64,000 bases of DNA. It comes from Sequoia sempervirens (taxonomy: Eukaryota; Streptophyta; Pinopsida; Cupressales; Cupressaceae). Shown here in pieces: positions 45,051-57,099 of this stretch. A program made the position numbers and the translations under genes. The stretch lies in the NCBI GenBank assembly GCA_007258455.2, contig VDFB02018352.1, forward strand, positions 1 through 64,000. The letters run 5' to 3'. The first letter of the stretch is position 1; every line of letters starts with the position of its first letter. Below the pieces are notes generated by a model that was not told where the DNA came from, did not search any database, and saw nothing but the letters and a program-made list of their open reading frames with translations.

Positions 45051-47039
45051 GCGATGATCATGGTGATCATGCTATGATAGCTAGAGTTAAGAGAGCCATC
45101 TCTCTTTGCATGATTTTTGCGATGCAATTAATACAAAGTATGTGGAAGGGATTCCAAATGTTTGCTATCGCCATGAGTGATTTTTCAGAGAATTAGTGTC
45201 ATGAGATCGCTCTTTATAGTTACCCCCTTTTTAGAGAGTTTTCTAATGTGTTCCCTAGTGTCATCCAAGTATGCCACCAAAGCAAGATGTGCACTTCCAC
45301 ATTGATCATGTTCCAAGAGTAGAGTCCTCTCACACACCTTGGATGATAGAGCTTGTTCCTTTAGCCTCCTCTTTGACCTACTTTGTCATTTTCTTCTAGA
45401 TGCAATGTTTGAATCTCCAAAAAATATCATTAAATGCAGCACTGATGACTCTGAGAGTACAAGTATTATGTGACATGATAAAAATGTCCATTTCAGAGGT
45501 GTCAAGTTCAACCAAAAATGCACCATATTACAATTGATTCCTTATAACTCCATTTACAAAAAGATTCATGATAAACAAAAATATAATTACATAAGAGTTG
45601 AAACCTTAACCTCAAAACACCTTCAATTATCAATTGAACATATAATGTTTTGTTCAAAAATTAACATTGTAGGTTCAAAACTTTTAATCTTCCTCTCTCA
45701 ATTCATTGCCTCAACCAATCACTGATTCCTAGTAATTGAAAACTCCATTTCAAAGTATTATTGAGATACAATTACAAAAAATAGAGTGAATTTATTAAAA
45801 ATTCATACCGTGCAATATCAATTGTATACCATTTATTCTTGTCATGTTTATGGCATGTAGATAATTGAACTTGGTCTACACAAATCAACTATTTTTTATT
45901 CCCAACAACTCCCTTTCCCTTCACATAGAGATTGGCACGATCTACAAATCAAAATATTTCCGTTCAATTATCCACAAGTGGTGTTGCACAAGACAAACTT
46001 ATTATCCTCTACAGTCTACTCTAGCCACAATCCTTGTTTCTTATCTTCATGGGAACCATATAACTGCTTTCTATATTTTTAAAAACCTCTCACATGAGAA
46101 GTCTTCTTAGGCAAATGTAGTCAATATAGATCGCACACAACCATAGTTTGACTGGGGATGATCTCCACTTGCCAATCCAATGTTCTTATTTTTTCCCTCT
46201 TTATGTGGGTCCTCCTTTGCCTTCACTTCCCCTTTACATACAGATTGTCAAATGAACTATTGAGCATAATAGGAAGCAAGCTGCTTATATGACTTAGTTT
46301 GCAATAGACTTATATGGCATTTTGTAGGAAAAGTTTGTCAACAAATTTTCCTCTCAACTTCTTATAACCACCTTATTCATCACATTGAGGCACTTGATAT
46401 TGATCTCAAAACAAAATCTAAAATGCAAGTAAACAATACCAATTAAAAACCTGAACTTGAGCATTTACAAATTCTCAAGTCATCTCCTTTAAAGCTTTTC
46501 ATCCTTGATCGAAACAGTTTATGGGTCAAAACACATGCACACTTGGATACCATATTACAATGGTGAGCAGATTGTATATACATATTCAAACCTTATTTCA
46601 CAAAAAACACTATTAACATCTGTAATGTTTATTTATTTAATATTACATCATACTACCCTATAGGTGTAAATTAAATCCAAAGAATTTGTTGTTCTTTTCT
46701 TTTTAAATTAAAAACAAATTAAAAGAAACTATTTTTTAATTTAATAACATTGATCCATAATCCAACATGTTGAACCCATTAATACATAAGTTCATATAAT
46801 GTCAAATTTTTAGTCAAATGAAAGTGATTCCGCATCAAGAGAGTGAATGCCAAATCATTGTTTACCATGTTCATAGATGTCATTCTTTCAAATTCCAAAT
46901 CAATGTCTTTGCATAACCAACAATAGACACTTTCTAACACATCAAATGAGATGGAGATCAAAACTTGGACATTAACTACAAGGAAAAATTGATCAAGGCA
47001 TGAAAATGTGACAATTTCATGCTTTGGAGCACATAAGGA
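45051..47039. other. Intron-like DNA, no gene found
   Basis: This is AT-rich, with stops in all frames apart from short chance ORFs. No splice-bordered conserved stretch or element border was found. Confidence 0.5.
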
Positions 47040-47215
47040 ATTTTGGAACAAAAAGTTTGTCAAACACAAAAAGTGTCCAAAAGGGTCCTTGGAGAACATC
47101 TCAAGAGATTTTGGCCAAAATTTAAAAAACATAGTGTGTCCAAAAAGGTCTTTGGAAGGCACCATAATGGGCTTTGCCAAAAAATTGAAAACACAAAAAA
47201 AATGTCCAACAATTA
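47040..47215. repeat. Degenerate tandem repeats, about 73 bp
   Basis: GTGTCCAAAAGGGTCCTTGG, GTGTCCAAAAAGGTCTTTGG and a weaker AATGTCCAACAATTA recur, with TTTTGGCCAAAATTTAAAAA or TTTGCCAAAAAATTGAAAAC between them. Confidence 0.68.
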
Positions 47216-47352
47216 TTCCAGTGCATGCCATGACTCATTTTCTTAAAAAGTTCAAAAAAGAAGAAAGTTTATCCTTTCCATTTGCAATGCACACCGTGCA
47301 AGTTTTTGGACAAAATTTGAAACATAAAAAAAGGTCAAACAAGACCCAAACA

Positions 47353-49272
47353 TGAAATATGCTAACCAATTTTTTCGATGAAGTAACACAACATAACCAG
47401 CACTTAACCAACTTGATTAGCGTTAGCTCCAAATAGAAAACCAAACTTGAAAAGAACTCACACCAAGAATGCACACTCAATCCCAATGAGGAATAGGTGT
47501 TGTCATATGGTGGAGGAGCTAAATGAAAAATACTTGAAAGAAACTACTCAACGTCAAGAATGTGCACTCAAGATCCCACTGAGGGCGAGGTGCTAACATA
47601 TGACGGAGTGTTGAATTGAAACTAGAAATGAATAGGCGGATAACCAGCCATGAAGAGCATTTCCACACTACCACCAAACAGTGGGGGGAAAAGATTACAA
47701 TTAAAACAATTCGTCCGCTGCGGCGGGCATCCACAAAGTTGTGGGGATTCACCACTTGAGAGTGGGTACAAGAGTAATACAAATCCAATTATCCACACTG
47801 GCGGTAAACCATCCAGGGGTACTAATGTGAAATTAAAGAAAGAATTGCAGCAATAAAGGACTGGAACAGTACTACTGTTTACAGTCTTACAATATGGAAA
47901 AAGAGCTGCAAATTACATGAAAATTACAATAGATTCAATGTACCATGATACTGGATGATTCCATGTTAGACATCAACAATAAATGATGAAGAAAGGACTG
48001 AAGATTCAAACTTAAACAAGTCTGATGTAAAATAACAATTCTGGAAATTCTGATCAGCAACTGTGAAATTCAAAGAAATATTCACAACTCACTCAAAATA
48101 CCTCCGTTTTGTGTGAAACGAAAACCAATGAGCTGCTGGAAGATAGGCGCCCAACATTAGATGAAGAAACAGCAACAAAAACTCGTAATTTAATTCTTAC
48201 ACGAATCCCAATGCAGCAAGAATGGTACGGCCTTCATGAGGGGCGATTTTGACAAGTAAAAATCAACAACTCAAAATTAAATTCTGAAACTCTCCAAAGA
48301 TGGTCGCCTTGGGTGTAGGAATGGATTGGAAAAGTACCCACAAGCAAATTAATTTCACACAAAAAGCTGTATGCAAAAACCACTTTCAGCTGTGACTGCA
48401 TCAGCAACTTCAAAACTGGAAATATCATTAAAAACTTCAACTGTTGAGTTCAATCTGCTAGTCTGATTTGAGAAGCAGCAAATGTCCAACTAGGTGTTGT
48501 ATTTCAAACACGAAATTGGATTGGAACTAGGAGGTAAGCATCCCTCGAAGTATTAAACAAGTTGTCATTTCGACAGCATAACATTAGCATAAAAATATTG
48601 GATATCAGCTCTTCAAACAGCAGCAATATATAAACTTTTGTTGGCAAATGAAGCAACAAGAACTCTTCAAATTCCAAGAAGTTGAATCACTTCAACTTCC
48701 AAAAGGACGCCACCTTTTTGCCTTTTACTTTTGAAATAATAAAATATCATTCAACTTCCCCTTTAGGCATCCATTTCATATTGCAACAATAAAGCATTTA
48801 TTAAATAATTAAATGCTCACTTGACCCCTTTATGTCCCCTTCTTTAAAACAACTTGAAGTCATCAAGCCTAGGCATGGGGTACAACTTCAAGACATGAAA
48901 ATTGACTAAGTCTGAAACTCTCCAAGGAGAAAACCAAACCCAAAGCCAAACTGAGACTGATGGATAACAAGATGATTTGAGTTGAACTGCTGATGATGCC
49001 ACTGCCAAAATTAGACTTACTAAAAATAGCCACTGCCAAAAATAGTAAGTTTACCTCAAAACCAACAGAAAGCGAACTGAGCTGGAAGCAAGACTTAATG
49101 AAAGCCGACAATGAACCACGCAAAATTAGTATTTACTAAAAATAGTAAATACCTAGAAATGCCACAAACCTCCAAGCAAGGAAACCCTAATTTCACTTTT
49201 GATCAACCTACGGATTTCCGGAAATAGGCTATCAGTCAAAGAAGAGTGTATGGCCAAAATGGGGACATTACA
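47353..49272 (-). mobile_element. Solo LTR, TGTAATGTCCCC subfamily A, minus strand
   Basis: A perfect target duplication AAACA (47348-47352 and 49273-49277) bounds it. On the minus strand it starts TGTAATGTCCCCATTTTGGCC and ends GCATATTTCA. It is collinear with 1161-3410, including palindromes at 49020-49150 and hairpin phrases at 47670-47780. Confidence 0.92.
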
Positions 49273-49379
49273 AAACATCAAAAAAGAAGATCAAAATGAA
49301 TAAAGTACATGCCTAGTTATATGTCCTAAGGTTGCAAAAATAGAAAGCCCAAAATAGAAGCTTGTCATCCCATAAAGGT

Positions 49380-50594
49380 TGTAATGTCCCCATTCTTTCG
49401 CAAGCATCAGAGTTGGTGGATTAGCCTATTATGTTAATCCTCATAGGCTAATGGTTCTGGATAGAGGGTCACTTGAACGGGCACTTGGTCGTGAATTTGC
49501 AGTATTGATATCTGGAGTATGGTGACGAGGTGAATTTGTGCATTTGGCGTGATAATTGTGCTTAAAATTATGATCTCCACCTTTTATTTCACCTTCTCTG
49601 GCTTAGGGACCATGTGTCTATTATTTAAAGGGGTCACTTTATATTTTTCAGTTACTATTCATTACTAAAGTGAAAAAAGAACATAACTTAAGTGAATAGT
49701 GTTTTTTTAATGAATAGTGTTTTCAATGAGAAATTATAAGAATGCAAGAGAAAGTTCGACCCATTCATGCTTGGATATGTTATGTTGATTGAAGTTTGGA
49801 AGTGTGGAGTTTGGGAGAGAGGGAAACTAGGGTTTCCTGATTTCTGCAGTGGATAAGCCTGGTGGGGCTTTGTTCTTTGTTTTCAAGCTTCTTGATGGTG
49901 TGAAAGACCACCTTAAAGTTGCTGATCAGAATTTGGATGCATCATTGGAGCCATATTTTGCTGTTTGCAAGTGATTGAAGTCATCTTTTGAAAGGGTTTT
50001 TGCTGCCAGTGTCTTCATTTGCCATCTAGAGGACGTTGCTTGCATTTTTGAAGATTTTTGGAGCTGATTTCTGCATCTACAGCCAGCCGCACTTTCTTGA
50101 GGGTTTTATCAGCTCATAGGAATTAAAATGCCTTTACTTGGTGGCTGCTTTCTCATCCAAAGGGGGCGCCCTTATCATAGGAAGACTTTCCATCTGGATT
50201 GCGGTGGGAGAAGTTCGTATTTTGGTTTGTATGAGAAATTTATTGTGGGCGGGTACTGTAGCAAAGCACTATTCACAGTGCTGTTTTGGCTGTAAGTTAA
50301 AATCTATAACATTTGATGTGTATTATTGAATCTGATGTAAGATATATCTCTAATGCAATCTATTATGTAATGAAGAACTTGCATTTGGCTTCGTATATCA
50401 AGTATTTTATCAAATGTGTTTTGATAGATTAGTTCTTTCAAAGACTTTACTTCATGTACACATTCGTAGCTCTTATTTCGCATCATTATCAAGTAAACCT
50501 CAAAACACAAAAACAAGAAAAAGCAAAATACAAAACCACAAATCAGACCTACAAGCACTGTGAAATCATTGCACTAGAGTGTCGGTTCATCACA
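49380..50594 (+). repeat. 5' LTR of the 49380 element
   Basis: It runs TGTAATGTCCCCATTCTTTC to GTCGGTTCATCACA. It matches 62766-63961 with a small indel in an AATAGTGTTTTT stretch and few substitutions. Confidence 0.93.
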
Positions 50595-50595
50595 G

Positions 50596-50733
50596 TGGTA
50601 TCAGAGCATATCACTACAGTGGTAGTAGAGCGCATCACTGGAGTGTGGTTCATCATAGTGGTATCAGAGCATTTCACTACAGTGGTAGCAGAGTGGATCA
50701 CTAGAGTGTGGTTCATAACAGTGGTATCAGAGC
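50596..50733 (+). promoter_or_regulatory. Array of primer-binding-site repeats
   Basis: TGGTATCAGAGC occurs three times, at 50596-50607, 50659-50670 and 50722-50733 (63-bp period). Degenerate half-unit copies (TGGTAGTAGAGC, TGGTAGCAGAGT) lie between them. The repeat unit includes the last LTR bases (GTGTGGTTCATCA). Only the first copy abuts the LTR (one base apart). Confidence 0.9.
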
Positions 50734-50791
50734 AGTTTCTTGCCAACCTGTTGGGTAGGTTTCAACTGCAGTTCGGAGGTTTCAGTTGAAC

Positions 50792-53385
50792 ATGGCCACT
50801 TCCGAGAAGCAGTGGGACAAGAATATGAAAATTCTTTAACAAAGCTTAAAGAAGTTGGAAGGAATAAGTAAATTGCTTAGAGACCCCGCAACTACAAGCA
50901 GTTTATCTTGGTATATGACTTCAAGATCTAGCAAAGGCCTAACATCACAAAATAGAAAGAAGTTGTGTTCCTATTGCAGAGAGCCGTACGATTTAAACCA
51001 TGATTGTCCTTTGAGACCTAAGGGCAAGGCGCATAGAATAATGTGGGCTCCCTATGAGGATTCAGAGCCTAAAAAAGCTGACCAGCATTCAGCGGATCCC
51101 TTGGTGAGCAAAAATCAGACCTTAGAAGATCTACTTGTTGATGATAGAATTGGAATTTCTAAGGCAGCTGGAGAGGAAAGGTACTTGAGTCCCTTGAAAG
51201 ATGAAGAAGAGTTAGAACACAAGGGTGATGGGCCTAAACAAGATGCCAAAAGGTTGTAGGATGGACATGTTGAGGTTCATACACATGAAGAAAAATCAAA
51301 ACAAAGGCTTTTGGGGTTGGAAGATTTACAGGATCCTTTGGTGGAGAAGGATGATAAGCTTGATCAAGCATTGACACGAGTGGACTCTACATCGTCTTTT
51401 GAGACATTCTATGAGACATATAGCAGCAGTGCCTTAGATGATGATGTGTGTGCTGATGATAGCATACATGATGATGCTGATCATGATGAGAATGAGGTTG
51501 ACTAAACCTCGTACTATAGTGCAGATTTGGGTGGAGAGTAGGAGGCGGATCAAGAGATGGAGTGTGAGATGATCGACAATCCATTGTTCGAGATAGATGC
51601 TTCTTGGTCATATGATAATCTGCTCTTTGAGATAGATGTTGATCACCCCCTTGACCCGAGTCTTGAGATGAGCATTGATTGTGGATTGAGATTTCAGACA
51701 GAGTCCGCAGTGGAGTTTATTGAGGTGCGCATTGTGAGGAGTGCTCAACACTTCTCTTCTAGTCCACATTCAAAGGATTTGTTGACGTGTCAGTGTGGAT
51801 TGGTTCAAAACGTATACCATCCCTTTTTGGATGGAGAGTTACCATCTTCAATAGACGGAACTAGTGGTTGCAAATACCCGACTCAATTGTTGGCGAGTGA
51901 GTGCTTGCAGGATTAGTATTTAGTCTACCATCAGGCTGATGTGTACCCAACTAGGTTTGTTGCTTCTTTGTTTCAGAGACTACTAGTGGACACAGGGTTA
52001 CAGAGGGATTATAATGTTAGTAGGCTTGATAGCACAGGTGGATATCACATCCATGAGAGTTTAGCGGAGGTTATGGAGAGATGTTATGTAGCTGATGCTT
52101 CCAATTATCCTTACCTCCTCAAGATGGATAGACATGAGTTTGGTTTATATTGGGATCCAGGTGGAGACAAAGTTAGCACGGTCGTTTGGATGGGTCCCAG
52201 TGTATTGCTTCACCACTTCTGGTATGGTGGAGTTAGGATCAGTGTTGAGAGAATCTTGAATGATATTCACAGCATTCAAGAAGTTGTTACCAGCACTGAT
52301 AACAACCTTGATTTTCATGACAGCAGTGATGAAACTTGGCATGAGCATGAAAGGAAGGTGATTACATCGGGGATTGATGTTTCTACAGAGTTGTCACAAG
52401 TGGGTACTCGAGATTTGGGTACTAATTATGCAACTCTTGGTGACGATTCATGCCACAGTGAGTCTAAATTTTCACATCAGACCGTAGGAAACCAATCAGA
52501 AAATTTATTTGAGGGCAATGAATCCCAAGATCGTGAGTTGGGTGGATGTGCAGATACCTTGGAAGAAGTGTGCAAAGATACCGACCAAACGACAGCTTCA
52601 ACCATATCTGTTGAGCCATCCTATGAGGTTCATAGCAGCAGTACTCCTGTTGATATTGTGTGTGAAGTTGATAGCACACATGATGTTGCTTATCAGTCAG
52701 GGAGTGATGATGATTCAGCTTCATATCATAGTGCAGCTTCTAAATTAGAGAATTTGTATGGGAGTGATGAGTTCCAGGGTCCTCATCATGTGACAGGACA
52801 ACTTAAGGCCAATGACAGTATGATTGCCACAGCCATAGAGCATTTTGATGTTGCTCGTTAGATCTTAGCTACTTTGGGTGGGGGCACTCCTATGATAAAT
52901 GGGCACAATAATAGTAGTCTCTCCTCTGCAGAGTTTCACGCACTTCGAGAGGCAGTTGGAATTATGAAACAACATTACCTACAGCTTCTTGCGGACAGAG
53001 ATTTCCTTCTCGAGTGGGGTTGCATCTATCACAAAGCATTGAAGGGGAAGGAAGAGGAGTTTGATGAGCTCACTTATGAGCCTGAGATGACCATGGATTC
53101 TTTGAAGAGCACTCAATTGGCCCCTCAAGTGTCACAGTCACGGGTCGAGGAGCTCACCGTGGTATCGGGATTGGCACAGTCATCACCCTCTTCCGATATA
53201 GTTCAGGTTTCCATGGCAGCAGTTGGTGAAGAACATATGTCCACGGATTGTGGGTGTGAGCAGGTTGATGATGTGGTTACTACATCCATCACGATTTCCG
53301 AGGCAGTTGATATAGATGGGATGAGAGCGTTGGTGGAGAGTTGCAGAGAGCCATGTGTTGCACCTGGTCCTCCTAAGTTTAGTAC
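50792..53385 (+). pseudogene. Gag-like gene of the 49380 element, part 1
   Basis: The reading frame starts at ATG 50792 (MATSEKQWDKN) and stays in one frame to 53385, with in-frame stops at 50837 (TAA), 51257 (TAG), 51503 (TAA), 51539 (TAG), 51914 (TAG) and 52859 (TAG). It encodes about 860 residues. Near residue 65 is a zinc-knuckle-like CSYCREPYDLNHDC, the form found in gag of some plant Gypsy elements. A module from about 51570 to 52230 ends YWDPGGDKVSTVVWMG and LLHHF. A later block reads GIMKQHYLQLLADRDFL (near 52960). The 8.1 kb unit splits it at PPKFS. No enzyme domain is present. A gag or accessory role is inference. Confidence 0.78.
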
Positions 53386-53688
53386 TGTTGTGACCTTTTC
53401 ACACATCGCCCCATTCAAAATGGGGGCCCCCTAATTTTTGCTCCATTCTGGTCTTTTGGCTTGGGTTTTTTCTCTCTCTCTCGCTCCGTCTCTTTTCTGA
53501 TGTCTGCCTTTCGAGGGTTGCGCCCGTCAGTGAGATTAAGCATGAAATTGACCAAGTCTGAGAATTAGGGTTTCATCTTTCCTGGTCAGTCTGAGGTCGA
53601 ATAGGGTGAATATATTGAAAATTGAGCTTAACAGTATTGTCAGCATGTTTCCAGTACACTCCCAGCAAATTTTCATCAGATTCTGGGT

Positions 53689-54660
53689 ACTTACTATTTT
53701 TAGTAAGTGTGAAATTACAGGCAATTTGTCAACATTTTTGGGATTCCAACAGTCACACATCATTCAGAGCGCATTAGACTACTCGCGTACTAAATTTGAA
53801 CGAAAACAGACAACTTACTATTTTTAGCAGTCTTGCTTCCAGGACAAATTTTAGGGCCCAGATGTAGAGTTTTTCTTTGCATGTTGGCATATTCCTTCTG
53901 GGATTTTCGAGACCTTCACGATGATATAACATGCAAAACGAGGCGACAACTTTCAGAATTCAGTCTTTCGAGGCTATTTTTAGGGTTTGCATGTCAGGGT
54001 TTCTTTTGCATGTCGGGTGATTCCTGATGGGTTTTTCGAGAGCTTCGCAGTGGTGTGACATGCAAATGAAGATAACCACTCAGTAAGGAACTTACTATTT
54101 TTAGCAGGTGTGTCCCGGCAGCCGCCTCCCAGCAATTCAGAATCACAAGCTGATAGCAATGCCACAGAAACGGGAGCAAACAGAGATCTTTTGATACACA
54201 TGCAGAGCGAATTAGAGTTTCCAGCTTCGGGACCCAAAAAGAGGCGTAAAAAGTCAAAATTTTCGAAAACCGGTGTAAACCACCGCGATCAGCATCCTTT
54301 AGGCTACCTACTGGTAAAATTTCAAGTCAAACGGAGCACTTACTATTTATAGTAAGTCAATTTGGAAACAGGCTAAAAATAGTAAATCAGGTGCATGCGT
54401 CAATGCCAGTGGTAAGGTCACGTGGTGAGGAGCGCCTCATTCAAATTTCAAGTTAATCGGAGCAGTGGAGCTATCAGAAACAAGCAGTTACTATTTATAG
54501 TAAACCACCTCCAGAAATGGGCTAAAAATAGCAGGGTGACTAAAAATGGCAGTGTCGATAGAACAACGAGGTCATGAGGATGCAGTATGCAAAATTTCAA
54601 GTCGTTCAGAGCTTCAGAGATGCAAAATTGAGAGGACTTACTATAAATAGTAGGGCATGA
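53689..54660 (+). repeat. Palindrome array in the 8.1 kb unit
   Basis: ACTTACTATTTTTAGTAAGT at 53689-53708, related copies near 53813, 54088, 54338-54357, 54372, 54490 and 54640, with AAATTTCAAGTC phrases between. It is the counterpart of 31975-32960. Confidence 0.8.
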
Positions 54661-54689
54661 AATACTGGCAAAAAAAAAACGAGGAAAAA

Positions 54690-55640
54690 TTCTAAGTCTG
54701 GAACTTCATCCAGTAGACATGCCTAAATGCGCCTAGTTGATGAGGAGGCATGGAAAATTTCTAAGAATGAGGCTTGTCCTTCATCAAGGCCAAAATGCGC
54801 CCCAACCAAAGAAAAGTCAACACTTTTATCCAGTAGGCATGCCTAAAAGCGCCCAAGAGAAATTGAAGGAAAGTTGAAAATTTTCTAAGTGTTGAAGATA
54901 TCCGCCATCACCTTCAAAATGCGCCCATCCTCCTCAAGGGGTGAAATGTGCCCAAAAGACAAACAAGTCAAAGTGGTCAAACAACTTCATCCTCCTACAT
55001 AGGCAAAATGCGCCCAAATGCACGCATGTCAAGACAAAAAAATGGAAGGTGAAAGGTCACAAGGGATGTGGTAAGAGTTTCATCCACCAGCTAGGCCAAA
55101 ATGCGCCCAAGAAAGAGATGAGTCAAACTAGTCAACAATTCTTATCCTTCACCTACATGAAAATGCGCTCAAGATGGAAGCAAGTCAACAAGTCAAAGAA
55201 ATTCATCCTCCTTGCATGCCTAAATGCGCCCAAGTTGAGGTGTAAAAAGTGAATGTAAGGTGGTAAGTGGGGTAAAAGATGCTTCAAGGCGTGGTGAGAG
55301 CTTGGTAAATGCTAGGCATGATTTTTGAATTTCCTCTTCAAGCCTCAAATGCGCCTAAGGTGGTGGGTGTTAGGGATTTTTTTTTCTAAGGTGTGGCCAA
55401 GGTGATAGGTGTGAGGTGGTGAATATAATATGCTAAGGCGTGATTTCAAATCCCCTCTTCAAGTGATATGCGCCCAAGGTGATACATGTTAAAAAAAATA
55501 TATATTGCAAGGTGATTTGTGGAGGTGATGCCTAGGCGTTGGAAGTGAAGACTTCTAAGCACAAGATGAATATCCTTCTTCAGGCACAAAATGTGCCTAA
55601 GATGTTTAGTGAGGAAAAAAGAAATATTTCTAAGGCGTTA
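54690..55640 (+). repeat. Minisatellite with AAATGCGCCCAAG-type units
   Basis: Twelve or so units of about 60-90 bp carry TTCATCCTCC-like and AAAATGCGCCCAAG phrases and often AAGTCAA. It is the counterpart of 31200-31960 on the other strand. Confidence 0.8.
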
Positions 55641-57099
55641 GAATTTTAAATAAAATTGCCTTGCAGGTGTGAAGTAAAATGCAAATGGTGAATGAGAAAT
55701 AAATTGTGCTAGGCATGAATAAAAATTTTAAGTGAAGTTGGTGTTTATTCACAGGCATGGTTGAATAAAAATTTTAAGGCAAAGATGTTCTAAGGCAAAA
55801 TTTTCCCAAGTGATGATTTAATTTTCTAAGGCAAAATATTTTCTCCCTTAGAAAATACGCCTAGAAGCTCAGGGTGGTGAAATTTTCCTTTGTAGAGCAC
55901 GAGCAAATTTTCTCAGCAGTGAAGTCAGAGAATGATGATAATGCAAGATGATTCAAGTTCTTCAAGTCAGAGCAACACAGGATGATCACAGGCGAAGAAT
56001 GAATTTTATTTAACAGAATAATATTTCCTAAGGTTCAAAATTTAAAAATTAAATGAACCCGTTCGTTGGGTACCCATGGATTCAAAGCATTCTGGAGAAA
56101 ATTTTCTTCTGGGTACTGAACATTTGCGATGATTGATAGATTTTCAAGTCTTCCGCACTTCGCCAACACTTTTTCAGTGAAGAATTTAATCAGTGCTCAA
56201 ATTGTGAATTTTCCTAAGGGAAAATTTAAAATTATCCAAGGCAAGGTGAATAAAATGTGTTTTCAAAATGAATTTCTCTGAATGATGAATTCGAGATGAG
56301 TTGCCTAAATGATTTTGTTTGAATTCTTCAAAGATGAACTTTCCAGAGCTAAGGAAGAATTAAATTCGAATTCAAGTGACAGAGTCCCGGCTGGTGAATT
56401 AAAAGGATGAATTTAAATTAAATTTTTCGAAAATGAATTCAAAGATGCCAGTCAAAGTTGAGCTTCTAGAAGAGCAAGATTCCTGACGTCGAGAGACAAG
56501 TGTCAGAAATACCAGAGAGGGATAATTCGAATTTTTGAAGTGGAGTAGTGGAAATTGAATGTACTGGCTATAATTGGCTTCTTCTAGAATTCGAATTTTG
56601 GCTATAAAATGAAGAAGTTTCTCACTTATTTTTCACAGCTGGAGAGGTCGAATTTGCTCTAAGTGAAGATTGCTGAAGCTTGAAGAGTTCGAAACTTTGC
56701 TAAGGACTGGAGTTTGCTGAGATTTAAATTTGAGGTTGCTGAGGCTGCTGAAGAGGGACGCCTTGAGTTGCTAGAGAAGTGCCATTGTTGAAGCTAAGAG
56801 GGGCGCACTTGTAAGTTACTAAAGATTCAAATCTGCAGTTGAAGAGGGACGCCTTGAAGTGAAGATATTGCTGAGAGTTTTTAAAGTGCGAATTTGCTGA
56901 TTGTTGATTGCTGGTGAAAAATACGAATTTATAGAAGTTCAAGTTGCAGATTGAAGTTGCTAAGGCTGAAGCTTACTTGGAAATTTTTCTAAGTGTTGAA
57001 GTTCATGAGAAGAAGCTGAGGTTTGCAAATTGGAAATGTTCTGGAAGTCGACTGCAGCCCCTACACATTATCTTATTTTATAAATTAATTTGCTGATGA
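55641..57099 (+). other. Leader-like region before the long ORF
   Basis: This stretch is rich in TTTTCTAAGGCAAAATTTTC variants (55690-56270), then has a GAACCCGTTCGTTG phrase shared with the 4.6 kb unit (near 56065), then GAAGAGGGACGCCTTGA repeated at about 56750 and 56841. It ends in TTTGTTGTGTCACAG directly before the ATG, which looks like a splice acceptor. Confidence 0.5.

Noticed and set aside
46779..47231. 150-residue minus-strand ORF
   Set aside because: It overlaps the 73-bp degenerate tandem repeats, which create the repeated FGH and FWPKS phrases. No family resemblance.
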